12,918 nt of DNA from JBOHPP01 sp050731755 (GCA_050731755.1 JBOHPP010000131.1:1-12918), one strand, 5' to 3'. Shown: positions 1 through 6,537, counted from the stretch's first letter. Made by a program: numbers and translations. Notes: generated from the letters alone by a model not told the origin.

Positions 1-517
1 GGTTCCGCGGGTTGGCCAGGATCTCGCCCACGGTCGGCTTGATGGCCGGCAGCTCCCCGCCCGCCCACTGCTTGTGCCGCACCACGTCGAACAGCATCCG
101 AAAGACCTTGTCCTCCGTGCCCTCGTCCCACACCGGCGCCAGCGTCCGGTAGCCCGCCTCGATCGCCGTCACCAGCGGGGTCCCCTCCCACGGTTTGAAG
201 ACGGGCAGAAAGACGTCGTCGCGATGCCGGGGAACGTCCCGCCAGCGGGTGGGCCGCTTCTCGTACATCGTCAGCGCGTAGCGGTTGACCCAGAACAGAT
301 TGAGAGCCAGATCGCGCAGCAGGTCGTAGCGGCCCTTGTAGGCGCGCGTCTCCACCCGCGCCACGATCTCGCGCTCGGTGGGGGCCTTCTCATCGAAGTC
401 GCGCCGGATCACGGCCTCGAACTGCTCGAGCGTGCGGAAGACCCAGAAATCGAGGGCCGGGAAGAAGTTGAAGGGAAAGACGAGGCGCCCATACCGGTTG
501 AGCACGAACGATTTCAT
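1..517 (-). CDS. N-terminal part of an unrecognised protein (cut by window edge)
   Basis: An open frame of 172 codons runs from an ATG at 517 to the left edge without a stop, so the C-terminus is missing. The start is supported by a GAGG ribosome site about 7 nt upstream. The protein begins MKSFVLNRYGRLVFPFNFFP and is rich in aromatic and charged residues. It contains the stretch LALNLFWVNRYALTMYEKRP (residues 70-89), then RWRDVPRHRDD and later IKPTVGEIL. No signal peptide or membrane segment is evident. The composition and codon pattern look like a real soluble protein, while the plus-strand frame over the same bases reads as low-complexity Arg/Pro/Gly shadow. It lies 67 nt downstream of the amidohydrolase on the same strand, so the two are probably co-transcribed. 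I do not recognise the family and assign no function. Confidence 0.75.
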   Translation of the reverse strand, partial: MKSFVLNRYGRLVFPFNFFPALDFWVFRTLEQFEAVIRRDFDEKAPTEREIVARVETRAYKGRYDLLRDLALNLFWVNRYALTMYEKRPTRWRDVPRHRDDVFLPVFKPWEGTPLVTAIEAGYRTLAPVWDEGTEDKVFRMLFDVVRHKQWAGGELPAIKPTVGEILANPRN

Positions 518-584
518 TGCGGAACCTCGACGCCGGTGTTTGGCGGATCATGATACACGTGCGGCAGAGCAGGCGCCACGCCGT

Positions 585-2054
585 TTAGCGCGTCGGGCGC
601 TTGAGGTAGCGGCCCCGGGCCGGCCCGACGATCTTGCCGTCTTCGCACACCAGTTGGCCGCGGAGAAACGTGGCGTCGACGCGCCCGGTGAACTCGAGCC
701 CCTCGAAGGGGCTATAGCCTTGCCCGGAGGGGGAGTCGGCCGCTCTCACCGTGAAGCGCCGTTCGGGATCGAGCAGGGCAAGGTCGGCGTCGTAGCCGAC
801 GGCGATGTCGCCTTTGCCGGGAAGGCCAAAGCGCCGCGACGGGTTGCCGCTCAGCAGCTCGGCCATGCGGTCTAGCGACAGGCCGCGCCGGCGGCCCTCG
901 CTGAATACGCCGGCCAGGAGATACTCCGTGCCGCCGAACCCGGATCTGGCGAGCCAGATGTCGTCGGGCCGCTCGCGCGCGACCTTCTGCTCGGTGGCAC
1001 AGCAGGCGTGATCGCTGACGATCCAGTGGACGGTGCCGTCCAGCACCGCGCGCCACAGGAACTCGACGTCCTCGCGGGGCCGGATCGGCGGATTGACCTT
1101 GGCCCGAGCGCCGGCCGTGGAGTCGCAGTCGAGCAGCAGATGGCCGACGGTGACCTCGCGGCGAAAGTCGATGTGAGGCAGGATCCGCTCGGCCAGCAAC
1201 GCGGCCTCCAGCGCCTTCCGGGACGAGAGGTGGAGGAGGTTGACGTTGGGGAAGCCGGCCTCGTGGGCCAGGTAGGCGGCGATCCACACGGCCAGCCCCT
1301 CGGCGTGCGGCGGCCGTGCGGCGCTGTAGGCATGGAGCCCGCGGAGCGCGGGATCCCGCTGGACGAGCCGGGTGTAGGCATTGAGGATGTCGGCGACCTC
1401 GCAGTGAAGGCTCACGCTGACGTGCTCGGCCAGTTCCCGATGCCGCTGCCGGAGCCGGGCGGCTGCGCGGAGCACGAACTCGAAGTGGGCGAGGTCGTAG
1501 TGGTCGTCCGGGCCCAGCATCAGGAACCGGCGCTGGGCCCCGGCATCGGCCGCCCCGTGCAGGCCGTGGCCGCCGTAGAACATGAAGATCTTGAACGACG
1601 GCACGCCGTGCTCGGCGGCCAGCGTCTCCATCTCGTCGATGTGGCGGCTCTCGATCGGGGCCAGGTGATAGCCGTAATCGCACCAGTAGCGGCCGGCGGA
1701 GAGCGCGAGCGCCTCTGGGAAGACGTCGGCGTAGGGCCCGCCGCGGTTGAGGTAGTACTGACCGGTGCGCAGGTACGTCAGCATGGTCGTGACGCCGCCG
1801 GTGACCGCCGCCTGGCTTTCGCTGACGGCGTCATCGGCCAGCGGGGCGTAGATGCCGACGTGGGTGTGGGCGTCGACCACGCCGGGGAAGCCGAGGCGGC
1901 CCCGCGCCTCGTAAACTTCCCGCGCCTCGGCCGCCGGGATCTCTGGGGCGATCAACGCGAAGCGGCCGTCCTTCACCCCGAGGTCGAGCCGGTCCACCGC
2001 CGGGTGGTTCGGCCGCACGACCCGCACGTCCTTGATCACGAGGTCGAGCGGCAT
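585..2054 (-). CDS. Cyclic amidohydrolase, dihydropyrimidinase/allantoinase/dihydroorotase-like
   Basis: A 489-residue metal-dependent hydrolase of the amidohydrolase superfamily, expected to open a cyclic amide (hydantoin, dihydropyrimidine, allantoin or similar) in the cytoplasm. All ligands of the usual binuclear metal centre are visible: the HxH motif in VVDAHTHVG (H63, H65), the bridging Lys in PSFKIFMFYGG (K155), H217 in SLHCE, H275 in LLHLSS and D348 in IVSDHA. KVNPPIRP (319-326) is the substrate-loop motif common in dihydroorotase/allantoinase-type enzymes. The N-terminal VIKDVRVV and C-terminal beta-strand segments form the usual small sandwich domain. The start chosen is the ATG at 2054, preceded by GAGGGA. 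The frame stays open for 129 more codons upstream, but those residues are Arg/Ala/Ser-rich and unlike the family, and they would run into the divergent CPBP gene. The length fits the family. The exact substrate cannot be told from sequence. Confidence 0.9.
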   Translation of the reverse strand: MPLDLVIKDVRVVRPNHPAVDRLDLGVKDGRFALIAPEIPAAEAREVYEARGRLGFPGVVDAHTHVGIYAPLADDAVSESQAAVTGGVTTMLTYLRTGQYYLNRGGPYADVFPEALALSAGRYWCDYGYHLAPIESRHIDEMETLAAEHGVPSFKIFMFYGGHGLHGAADAGAQRRFLMLGPDDHYDLAHFEFVLRAAARLRQRHRELAEHVSVSLHCEVADILNAYTRLVQRDPALRGLHAYSAARPPHAEGLAVWIAAYLAHEAGFPNVNLLHLSSRKALEAALLAERILPHIDFRREVTVGHLLLDCDSTAGARAKVNPPIRPREDVEFLWRAVLDGTVHWIVSDHACCATEQKVARERPDDIWLARSGFGGTEYLLAGVFSEGRRRGLSLDRMAELLSGNPSRRFGLPGKGDIAVGYDADLALLDPERRFTVRAADSPSGQGYSPFEGLEFTGRVDATFLRGQLVCEDGKIVGPARGRYLKRPTR

Positions 2055-2151
2055 GGTCCCTCTGATACCAGACGCTCGCGCCTTCCGGCAAGGCGCTGTC
2101 CCGTGCCGGCCCGATTGACGAGGGCGGCCATCTGGGATAAAGCGAGGCGCG
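2055..2151. promoter_or_regulatory. Divergent intergenic region, weak promoter candidates
   Basis: This 97-nt gap separates the divergently transcribed amidohydrolase and CPBP protease genes, so both promoters, if present, must lie here or inside the genes. On the plus strand TTGACG (2115-2120) and GATAAA (2136-2141) could be -35 and -10 boxes, but the 15-nt spacer is short and the start codon follows only about 10 nt later. On the minus strand TATCAG in a TGGTATCAG context could be an extended -10, again almost at the start codon. A perfect 7-bp hairpin GCGCCTT / AAGGCGC with loop CCGGC lies at 2078-2096. None of these is strong. Confidence 0.25.
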
Positions 2152-3168
2152 GTGGAGACCACGACCGAGATCCCAGCCCGGCGCGGTCTCGCCGCCTGGC
2201 TGGCGCTCTGCATCGTCTTCGTCGTCCTCGACGTGGCCGGCGTTGCCGAGGGGCTGGCATTCCCCGTACCGCTCATCGTGGCCCTGGTCCTGGCCCGGGT
2301 GTTGGAGCATGCCGCCTGGGCGCGGCGGCGGCCCCGACTGGTGGCGCTCGCCGTCGCGATGGCGTGCGCAGTGCTCGCCGTGGCGGTGCGGGTGCTGGAC
2401 CTCGATCTTCTCGGCTTCGGGCCTCCGGACCTGGCGGCCACGCTGGCCGTCGCCGCCGCGCTCGGGCTGCTCCTGAGCTCGGCGTGGGTTCGCGCCGCCG
2501 TGCTGCCGCCGCTGGGCCTGAGCCCGGCCTCGCCGGTTCACGCGGTCACAGCCGCCGCTCTGGTGATCGCGGCGGCCTCGTCGGTGATGCTGTTCGTCGA
2601 GCTGCAGGACGAGGCCACGGCGAGCATCCCCTTCTACGCGACGGACTCCGTCGTTGCCGTCTCGGCGGACCTGGCCCTCGCCCTGGCCGGGATCGGATTT
2701 CTGCTGACCCGCGATTTCCACGCCGCCCTCGAGCATCTCGATCTCCGTCGGCTCCGATGGCCCCAGGTCGGGTGGGCCTTCGCGGCGGCGGTGCTGTTCC
2801 ACGCCCTGGTAGGGGTGCTGGACTGGACGGAGAGCATCGTGTTACCCGGCGTGCACGCCCTCGAGGACCGCTTCGCCTACGAGTTCGTGGGCATCCCGCC
2901 CCTGCTCGGCGCCGTGCTGGTCTCGGTGGCGGCCGGGGTAGGGGAGGAGGTGCTGTTTCGGGGCGCGCTGCAGCCCCGGCTCGGCATCGTGCTCAGCGCC
3001 GCGCTGTTCGCGGTCCTCCACGTGCAGTACCAGGTGCCGGGCATCCTCATGATCTTCGCGATCGGCATGGCGCTGGGACTGCTGAAGCGACAGACGTCGA
3101 CCACATTTACGGTGGTCGTCCACGTGGTCTACGATCTAGGCGCGTTTCTGACCGACATCGCGGGTTAG
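2152..3168 (+). CDS. CPBP-family intramembrane metalloprotease
   Basis: A 338-residue polytopic membrane protein with a C-terminal CPBP (CAAX protease / bacteriocin-processing, 'Abi') domain. The catalytic motifs are in order and intact: EEVLFRG (E265, E266, R270), the FAVLH motif (H290), and HVVYD (H324, D328). In this family the Glu pair and His residues form the active site within the membrane. The N-terminal two-thirds contain several hydrophobic segments, for example around residues 14-35, 40-50, 63-80, 95-112 and 130-150. The start is a GTG at 2152 with GAGG about 5 nt upstream. Substrate and physiological role cannot be inferred; members range from prenyl-protein-type proteases to peptide maturation and immunity proteins. 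It precedes the selenoprotein cluster by 105 nt on the same strand, with a strong hairpin between, so it may or may not share its transcript. Confidence 0.88.
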   Translation: METTTEIPARRGLAAWLALCIVFVVLDVAGVAEGLAFPVPLIVALVLARVLEHAAWARRRPRLVALAVAMACAVLAVAVRVLDLDLLGFGPPDLAATLAVAAALGLLLSSAWVRAAVLPPLGLSPASPVHAVTAAALVIAAASSVMLFVELQDEATASIPFYATDSVVAVSADLALALAGIGFLLTRDFHAALEHLDLRRLRWPQVGWAFAAAVLFHALVGVLDWTESIVLPGVHALEDRFAYEFVGIPPLLGAVLVSVAAGVGEEVLFRGALQPRLGIVLSAALFAVLHVQYQVPGILMIFAIGMALGLLKRQTSTTFTVVVHVVYDLGAFLTDIAG

Positions 3169-3220
3169 CAGAGTTCGGAGTATGGGTTGTTCGAGCGCGA
3201 GCTCCGCCCGCGCAATCCTG

Positions 3221-3258
3221 GGGGAGGTTTCGGAGGGGGCCGTCGAGGCCCCCTCCGA
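3221..3258 (+). repeat. Hairpin element between CPBP and selenoprotein genes (copy 1 of a dispersed motif)
   Basis: The bases 3230-3241 (TCGGAGGGGGCC) and 3247-3258 (GGCCCCCTCCGA) form a perfect 12-bp stem with a 5-nt loop, GTCGA. The stem starts 61 nt after the CPBP stop codon and ends 2 nt before the AAAGGAGG ribosome site of the next gene. There is no T-tract, so it is not a classical intrinsic terminator. The preceding GGGGAGGTTT (3221-3230) and the terminal GCCCCCTCC recur at 8909-8943 on the other strand. It could terminate or protect the CPBP message, attenuate the operon, or sit as a 5'-leader structure next to the ribosome site. Confidence 0.6.
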
Positions 3259-3260
3259 CG

Positions 3261-3268
3261 AAAGGAGG
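3261..3268 (+). promoter_or_regulatory. Strong ribosome binding site fixing the start at 3274
   Basis: AAAGGAGG ends 5 nt before the ATG at 3274. It decides between this ATG and the longer in-frame alternative beginning at the TTG at 3187, whose extra 29 codons run through the hairpin and are not family-like. Confidence 0.8.
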
Positions 3269-3273
3269 CAGAG

Positions 3274-4848
3274 ATGGACGTCGCGACTCCGCTCGGCACG
3301 ATGGTCGTCGCGGTGAAGCCGCTGGCCCGGCGCCGGTCCCATCTGGCTGGCTGCCGCATCGGCGTGCTGGACAACTCCAAACCGAACGCCGATGTCCTGC
3401 TGGGGCGCGTCGCCGACTTGCTGGTCGCCCGGGCCGGCGCCGGCGAGGTCCGCCGCTGGCGCAAGCCGGGAGCGTCTCGTCCAGCGGCCAATCTGGACGA
3501 GATCGCGGCGGCCGTCGACGTCGTCCTCACCGGATCCGCCGACTGAGGCTCGTGCACGTCGTGGAGTATCCACGACGCAGCGGAGATCGAGGGGCGAGGC
3601 GTGCCCGCCGTGGTGCTCGGCACCCACCCTTTCGCGAACCTCGGACGCGCGGCGGCCCAGGCCCTGGGGCGGCCGCACCTGCCGCTGGTCGTGGTCGCTC
3701 ACCCCATCGGCGGCGTGGCCTCGGCGGCGGTGGCCGGTCGGGCGGAGGCGATCGTCGACGACGTCATCGCGGCCCTGACGCGCGATCCCGCTCCGCCGGC
3801 GACGTCACCGGGGGCGGGCGCGGCTGTCCTCACGGCGCCTGACGATCTCGACGCCTTTCAGGAGTTCGCCCTGGCCCAGGGCTGGGGCGACGGGCTGCCC
3901 GTCCTGCCGCCCACCCCCGAGCGGGTTCGCCGCATCCTGGCCGAACGTCGGGGGGCCGACGTGGTGGCGACGCTGCCACCGCGCCAGGGCGTCGCGACGC
4001 TGGAGGCCGTGGCCGTCAACGCCGCCCTGGCCGGCGCCGGGCCCGAACACCTGCCGGTCATCGTCGCCGCCGTGCGGGCGGTGACCGATGCCCGCTTCAA
4101 CCTGGAGGCGATTCAGACCACCACCCATCCGTGCACGCCGCTGGTCATCGTCAACGGGCCGATCGCCCGGCGGCTCGGCGTGAGCGGCGGAGCGAACGCC
4201 CTGGGGCAGGGTCATCGGGCCAACGCCGTCATCGGTCGGGCCCTCAGGCTCACCCTGCAAAACGTGGGCGGCGCGAGCCCCGGACTCGTGGACCGCGCCA
4301 CGCTCGGCCACGCCGGGAAATTCACCTACTGCCTGGCCGAGAACGAGGCCGAGTCGCCGTGGGAGCCGCTGCACGTCGAGCGGGGCTTCCCTGCCGGCAC
4401 GAGCTGCCTGACCGTGTGCGGATCGGAGGCGCCGCACAACGTCAACGACCACGGCTCGACGTCGGCCGACGGGGTCCTCTGCGCGCTGGCCGGGACGGCG
4501 GCCACGACCGGCAGCAACAACATCTATCTCGGCGGCGAGCCGCTGGTGCTGCTCGGCCCCGAGCACGCCCGCACGATCGCCGCCTCCGGCTGGTCCAAGC
4601 GCGATCTCAAGCGGGCCTTCTGGGAGCGGGCGCGGGTCAGGCTCGGGGCATTCGGCCCCGAGAACGTGGAGCGGTTCGGTACCATCGACCCCGCGCGGTT
4701 CCGCCAGCGCGCTCCGGACGACACCGTGGCCCTCGCGCTCACGCTCGACGACGTGATGGTGGTGGTGGCTGGAGGGCCGGGCAAGCATTCGGCGATCATC
4801 CCCACGTTCGGCGCCACCCGCTCGGTGACGGTGAGGATCGAGGAGTGA
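3274..4848 (+). CDS. UGSC-family selenoprotein fused to a ~335-residue domain B; in-frame UGA read as Sec91
   Basis: Read through the TGA at 3544, this is one 524-residue protein. Residues 1 to about 175 are a UGSC domain: an N-terminal Rossmann-like strand (CRIGVLDNSKPNADVLLGRV), then VVLTGSAD followed by Sec91-Gly-Ser-Cys94, then TSWSIHDAAEIEGRGVPAVV and VVVAHPIGG. Sec and Cys in a UxxC arrangement suggest a thiol/selenol redox centre, as known for this selenoprotein family. A Pro/Ala/Gly linker (about 176-189) leads to domain B (190-524). Domain B contains QGWGDGLPVLPPT (202-214), IVNGP, RANAVIGRALRL, and the block TLGHAGK to PLHVERGF (343-372). The frame is the same on both sides of the TGA, and residues continue the family pattern without a gap. 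TGA is used as a normal stop at 4846, so the code is standard. A bSECIS-like hairpin follows at 3557-3577. Without Sec insertion only a 90-residue fragment would form. Substrate unknown. Confidence 0.88.
3544..3546 (+). other. In-frame TGA predicted to encode selenocysteine 91
   Basis: The TGA follows the codons for Ser-Ala-Asp and is followed by GGC TCG TGC, Gly-Ser-Cys, giving the U-G-S-C motif that names the family. Homologous alignment with the second UGSC gene in this window continues on both sides, and the reading frame is unchanged. A true stop or a sequencing error would not explain the hairpin placed exactly as at the second site. Confidence 0.88.
3557..3577 (+). promoter_or_regulatory. 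Predicted bacterial SECIS element (first selenoprotein)
   Basis: CGTCGTGGA (3557-3565) pairs perfectly with TCCACGACG (3569-3577), leaving the loop GTA (3566-3568). The stem begins 11 nt after the UGA, and 19 nt separate the UGA from the loop. A guanosine at the beginning of a small apical loop, about 16-37 nt from the UGA, is the known bacterial SECIS pattern recognised by SelB. The element lies inside the coding sequence and encodes Thr-Ser-Trp-Ser-Ile-His-Asp. Confidence 0.82.
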
Positions 4849-4915
4849 AGCCCGGCTCGCCTTGCGCCGTCGGCCTCGGCGGTGATAGCGTCGCGCTGAT
4901 CCAGAGGAGGCGCCC

Positions 4916-6010
4916 ATGCCGGTCACACTGACGTCCAAGCGCCACACCGTACAGGGTGGTCTCGACGACGCCATCGAGTTCTGCTTTCAGCAGGGGTGGA
5001 GCGACGGCTTGCCAGTCGTGCCGCCCACCGAGCCCAAGGTGCGGGCGATGCTGGAGGCCGCCGGCCTCGATCCGAAGCATCAGGTGGCCTACGTCGAGCA
5101 CCGCGCGGTCTCCATCACCGCCGAGAAGGTTGCCGTCAACGCCGTCATGGCCGGGTGCAAGCCGGAGTACATGCCGGTCGTCGTCGCCGCCGTCGAGGCC
5201 ATCGGCGAGCCCGCCTGGAGCTACCACGGCCCCGGCACCTCCACCGCCGGCGCCGCCGTCCTCATGATCGTCAACGGCCCCATCCGGCGCGCGCTCGACA
5301 TCAACTGCCGCGACAATCTCTTCGGCCCCGGCTGGCGGGCCAACCTCACCATCGGCCGCGCCGTGCGGCTGGTCATGCGGAACGTTTGCGGCTCGCGTCC
5401 GGGGACGCTGGATCGGGGGACGCTCGGTCACCCCGGCAAGCTGTCCTACGTGATCGGAGAGAACGAGGAAGAGAGCCCATGGACGCCGCTCCACGTGGAG
5501 CGCGGGTTCCGGCCCGAGCAGAGCACGGTGACGGTGATGGCGGCGGAGTCACCCCACCAGTTCTACAACCAGCTCTCCAACACCGCGGAGGGGATCCTCA
5601 CCACGCTCAGCGACAACATGAAGATCTCCGGCAACGTGATGGGGCAGCCCCACTACGCGATAGTCCTGGCCGGCGAGCACATGCGGACGATTGCCCAGAG
5701 CGGCTGGGGCAAGGCGGAGATCCGCCGCTTCGTCTGGGAGCACACCCACAACTCCCACGCTCACCTCAAGCGCACCCACCGCATGGCGGGTGCCGCCCAG
5801 GCCGGCGACGAGGAACAGCGGCGCCCTCTGGTGGAGACGCCCGATGATATCCTGGTGGTCGCGGCCGGAGGACGCGCCGGGGCCTTCTCCGCGTACATCC
5901 CGGGCTGGGCCAGCAAACGCTCGTCGCAGGCCGTCACGGTAGCAGTCGGAGGTGAGGCGAGCCGCTCGCCGAGCCGACCCTTCAACGGCCAGAAGGAGAT
6001 CAAGCGATGA
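4916..6010 (+). CDS. Stand-alone domain B protein, partner of UGSC selenoprotein (function unknown)
   Basis: A 364-residue soluble protein homologous along its length to residues 190-524 of the preceding fusion. Shared blocks are QGWSDGLPVVPPT (26-38), EKVAVNAVMAGCKPEYMPVV, MIVNGPI, GWRANLTIGRAVRLVMRNV, DRGTLGHPGKLSY (166-178), ENEEESPWTPLHVERGF (182-198), and EHMRTIAQSGWGKAEIRRF. The invariant His, Lys, Asn, Glu and Arg residues in the TLGH to ERGF block are the best candidates for an active or binding site. Cysteines (C23, then those in AGCKP, INCRDN and NVCGS) are not matched in the fusion copy, so they are unlikely to be universal redox partners. The ATG at 4916 has AGAGGAGG 5 nt upstream and lies 67 nt after the fusion's stop. 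The stop overlaps the next start as ATGA. I do not recognise a characterised family; the context says it acts with the UGSC protein. Confidence 0.88.
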   Translation: MPVTLTSKRHTVQGGLDDAIEFCFQQGWSDGLPVVPPTEPKVRAMLEAAGLDPKHQVAYVEHRAVSITAEKVAVNAVMAGCKPEYMPVVVAAVEAIGEPAWSYHGPGTSTAGAAVLMIVNGPIRRALDINCRDNLFGPGWRANLTIGRAVRLVMRNVCGSRPGTLDRGTLGHPGKLSYVIGENEEESPWTPLHVERGFRPEQSTVTVMAAESPHQFYNQLSNTAEGILTTLSDNMKISGNVMGQPHYAIVLAGEHMRTIAQSGWGKAEIRRFVWEHTHNSHAHLKRTHRMAGAAQAGDEEQRRPLVETPDDILVVAAGGRAGAFSAYIPGWASKRSSQAVTVAVGGEASRSPSRPFNGQKEIKR

Positions 6011-6537
6011 TCGAGATCCTCGACCCCACCACCGAGGCTGCCACGCAAACCATTGCCTGGACGCCGCGCCCCGCTTCGCTCGAGGGCAAGCGCGTGGCGC
6101 TGATCGAGAACACCAAATTCAACTCCGACCGCCTGTTGCAGAAGATCGGCGACATCCTCGTCCGGGAGTACGGCGCGGCCGGCACCCGAATGTTCCGTAA
6201 GCGGAACTCCAGCGTGCCCGCCCACGACGAGATCATCGCGGAGGTGCGCAAGACCTGCGACGTCATGGTCGCCGGGATCGGCGACTGAGGGTCCTGCTCG
6301 TCGGGCAGTGTGCTCGACGGCATCGTGCTGGAGAAGGTGGGAGTTCCCTCGGCGTCCATCGTGACCGACGTCTTCGAGGTGACCGGCCGGGCCATGGCCG
6401 AGCAGTGGGGCCTGCCCTACTACAAGTTCCTGATCATGGCGCATCCGACCGCCAACCTCACCGAGCCGCAGCTCGACCAGCGCGCCCGGGAGATCGCGCC
6501 CGAGGTCGCCAAGCTGCTGCTGACGGGCCAGGAATAG
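6007..6537 (+). CDS. UGSC-family selenoprotein, stand-alone; in-frame UGA read as Sec94
   Basis: Read through the TGA at 6286, this is a 176-residue protein. It aligns with the UGSC domain of the fusion: KRVALIENTKFNSDRLLQKI against CRIGVLDNSKPNADVLLGRV, then VMVAGIGD followed by Sec94-Gly-Ser-Cys97, then VLDGIVLEKVGVPSASIVTD and FLIMAHPTANLTEPQ. The length is that of an ordinary single-domain UGSC protein. The ATG at 6007 overlaps the stop of the domain B gene (ATGA) and has AAGGAG about 8 nt upstream, so translation is probably coupled and stoichiometric with domain B. It is expected to be a cytoplasmic selenol/thiol redox protein, as it has no signal peptide. The bSECIS-like hairpin lies at 6299-6319. 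Termination at the UGA would leave a useless 93-residue fragment. The substrate is unknown. Confidence 0.9.
6286..6288 (+). other. In-frame TGA predicted to encode selenocysteine 94
   Basis: The TGA follows Gly-Ile-Gly-Asp and precedes GGG TCC TGC, Gly-Ser-Cys. The downstream frame is the same and continues the family pattern for 82 residues to a TAG stop at 6535-6537. Confidence 0.9.
6299..6319 (+). promoter_or_regulatory. Predicted bacterial SECIS element (second selenoprotein)
   Basis: CGTCGGGCA (6299-6307) pairs with TGCTCGACG (6311-6319) over 9 bp, with one G-U wobble (6304/6314), leaving the loop GTG (6308-6310). The stem starts 11 nt after the UGA and 19 nt separate the UGA from the loop, identical to the first element. 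Pair 8 is C-G here and G-C in the first copy, and pair 6 is G-U here and U-A there, so pairing is preserved by compensatory changes while the protein changes from Trp/His to Gly/Leu. Confidence 0.82.

Noticed and set aside
3544..3546. Stop codon or pseudogene by nonsense mutation
   Set aside because: The frame continues with family-like sequence, the TGA is at the UGSC position, a SECIS-like hairpin follows, and a paralogue has the same arrangement.
1008..3842. 944-codon open frame on the plus strand
   Set aside because: It is antisense to the amidohydrolase and out of frame with the CPBP and selenoprotein genes; its composition is Arg/Gly/Pro-rich shadow sequence.
4846..4848. A third Sec codon at the end of the fusion gene
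   Set aside because: The protein ends at the expected family length, no Cys-containing motif follows, and a ribosome site and new start lie just downstream.
3544..6288. Alternative genetic code with TGA as Trp or Gly
   Set aside because: TGA serves as the ordinary terminator of several genes here, for example at 4846, 6008, 7541 and in the minus-strand permease and binding-protein genes.
6294..6308. Alternative hairpin CTGC/GCAG as the second SECIS
   Set aside because: It has only 4 bp and its loop lies 9 nt from the UGA, too close; the 9-bp stem at 6299-6319 matches the first element exactly.
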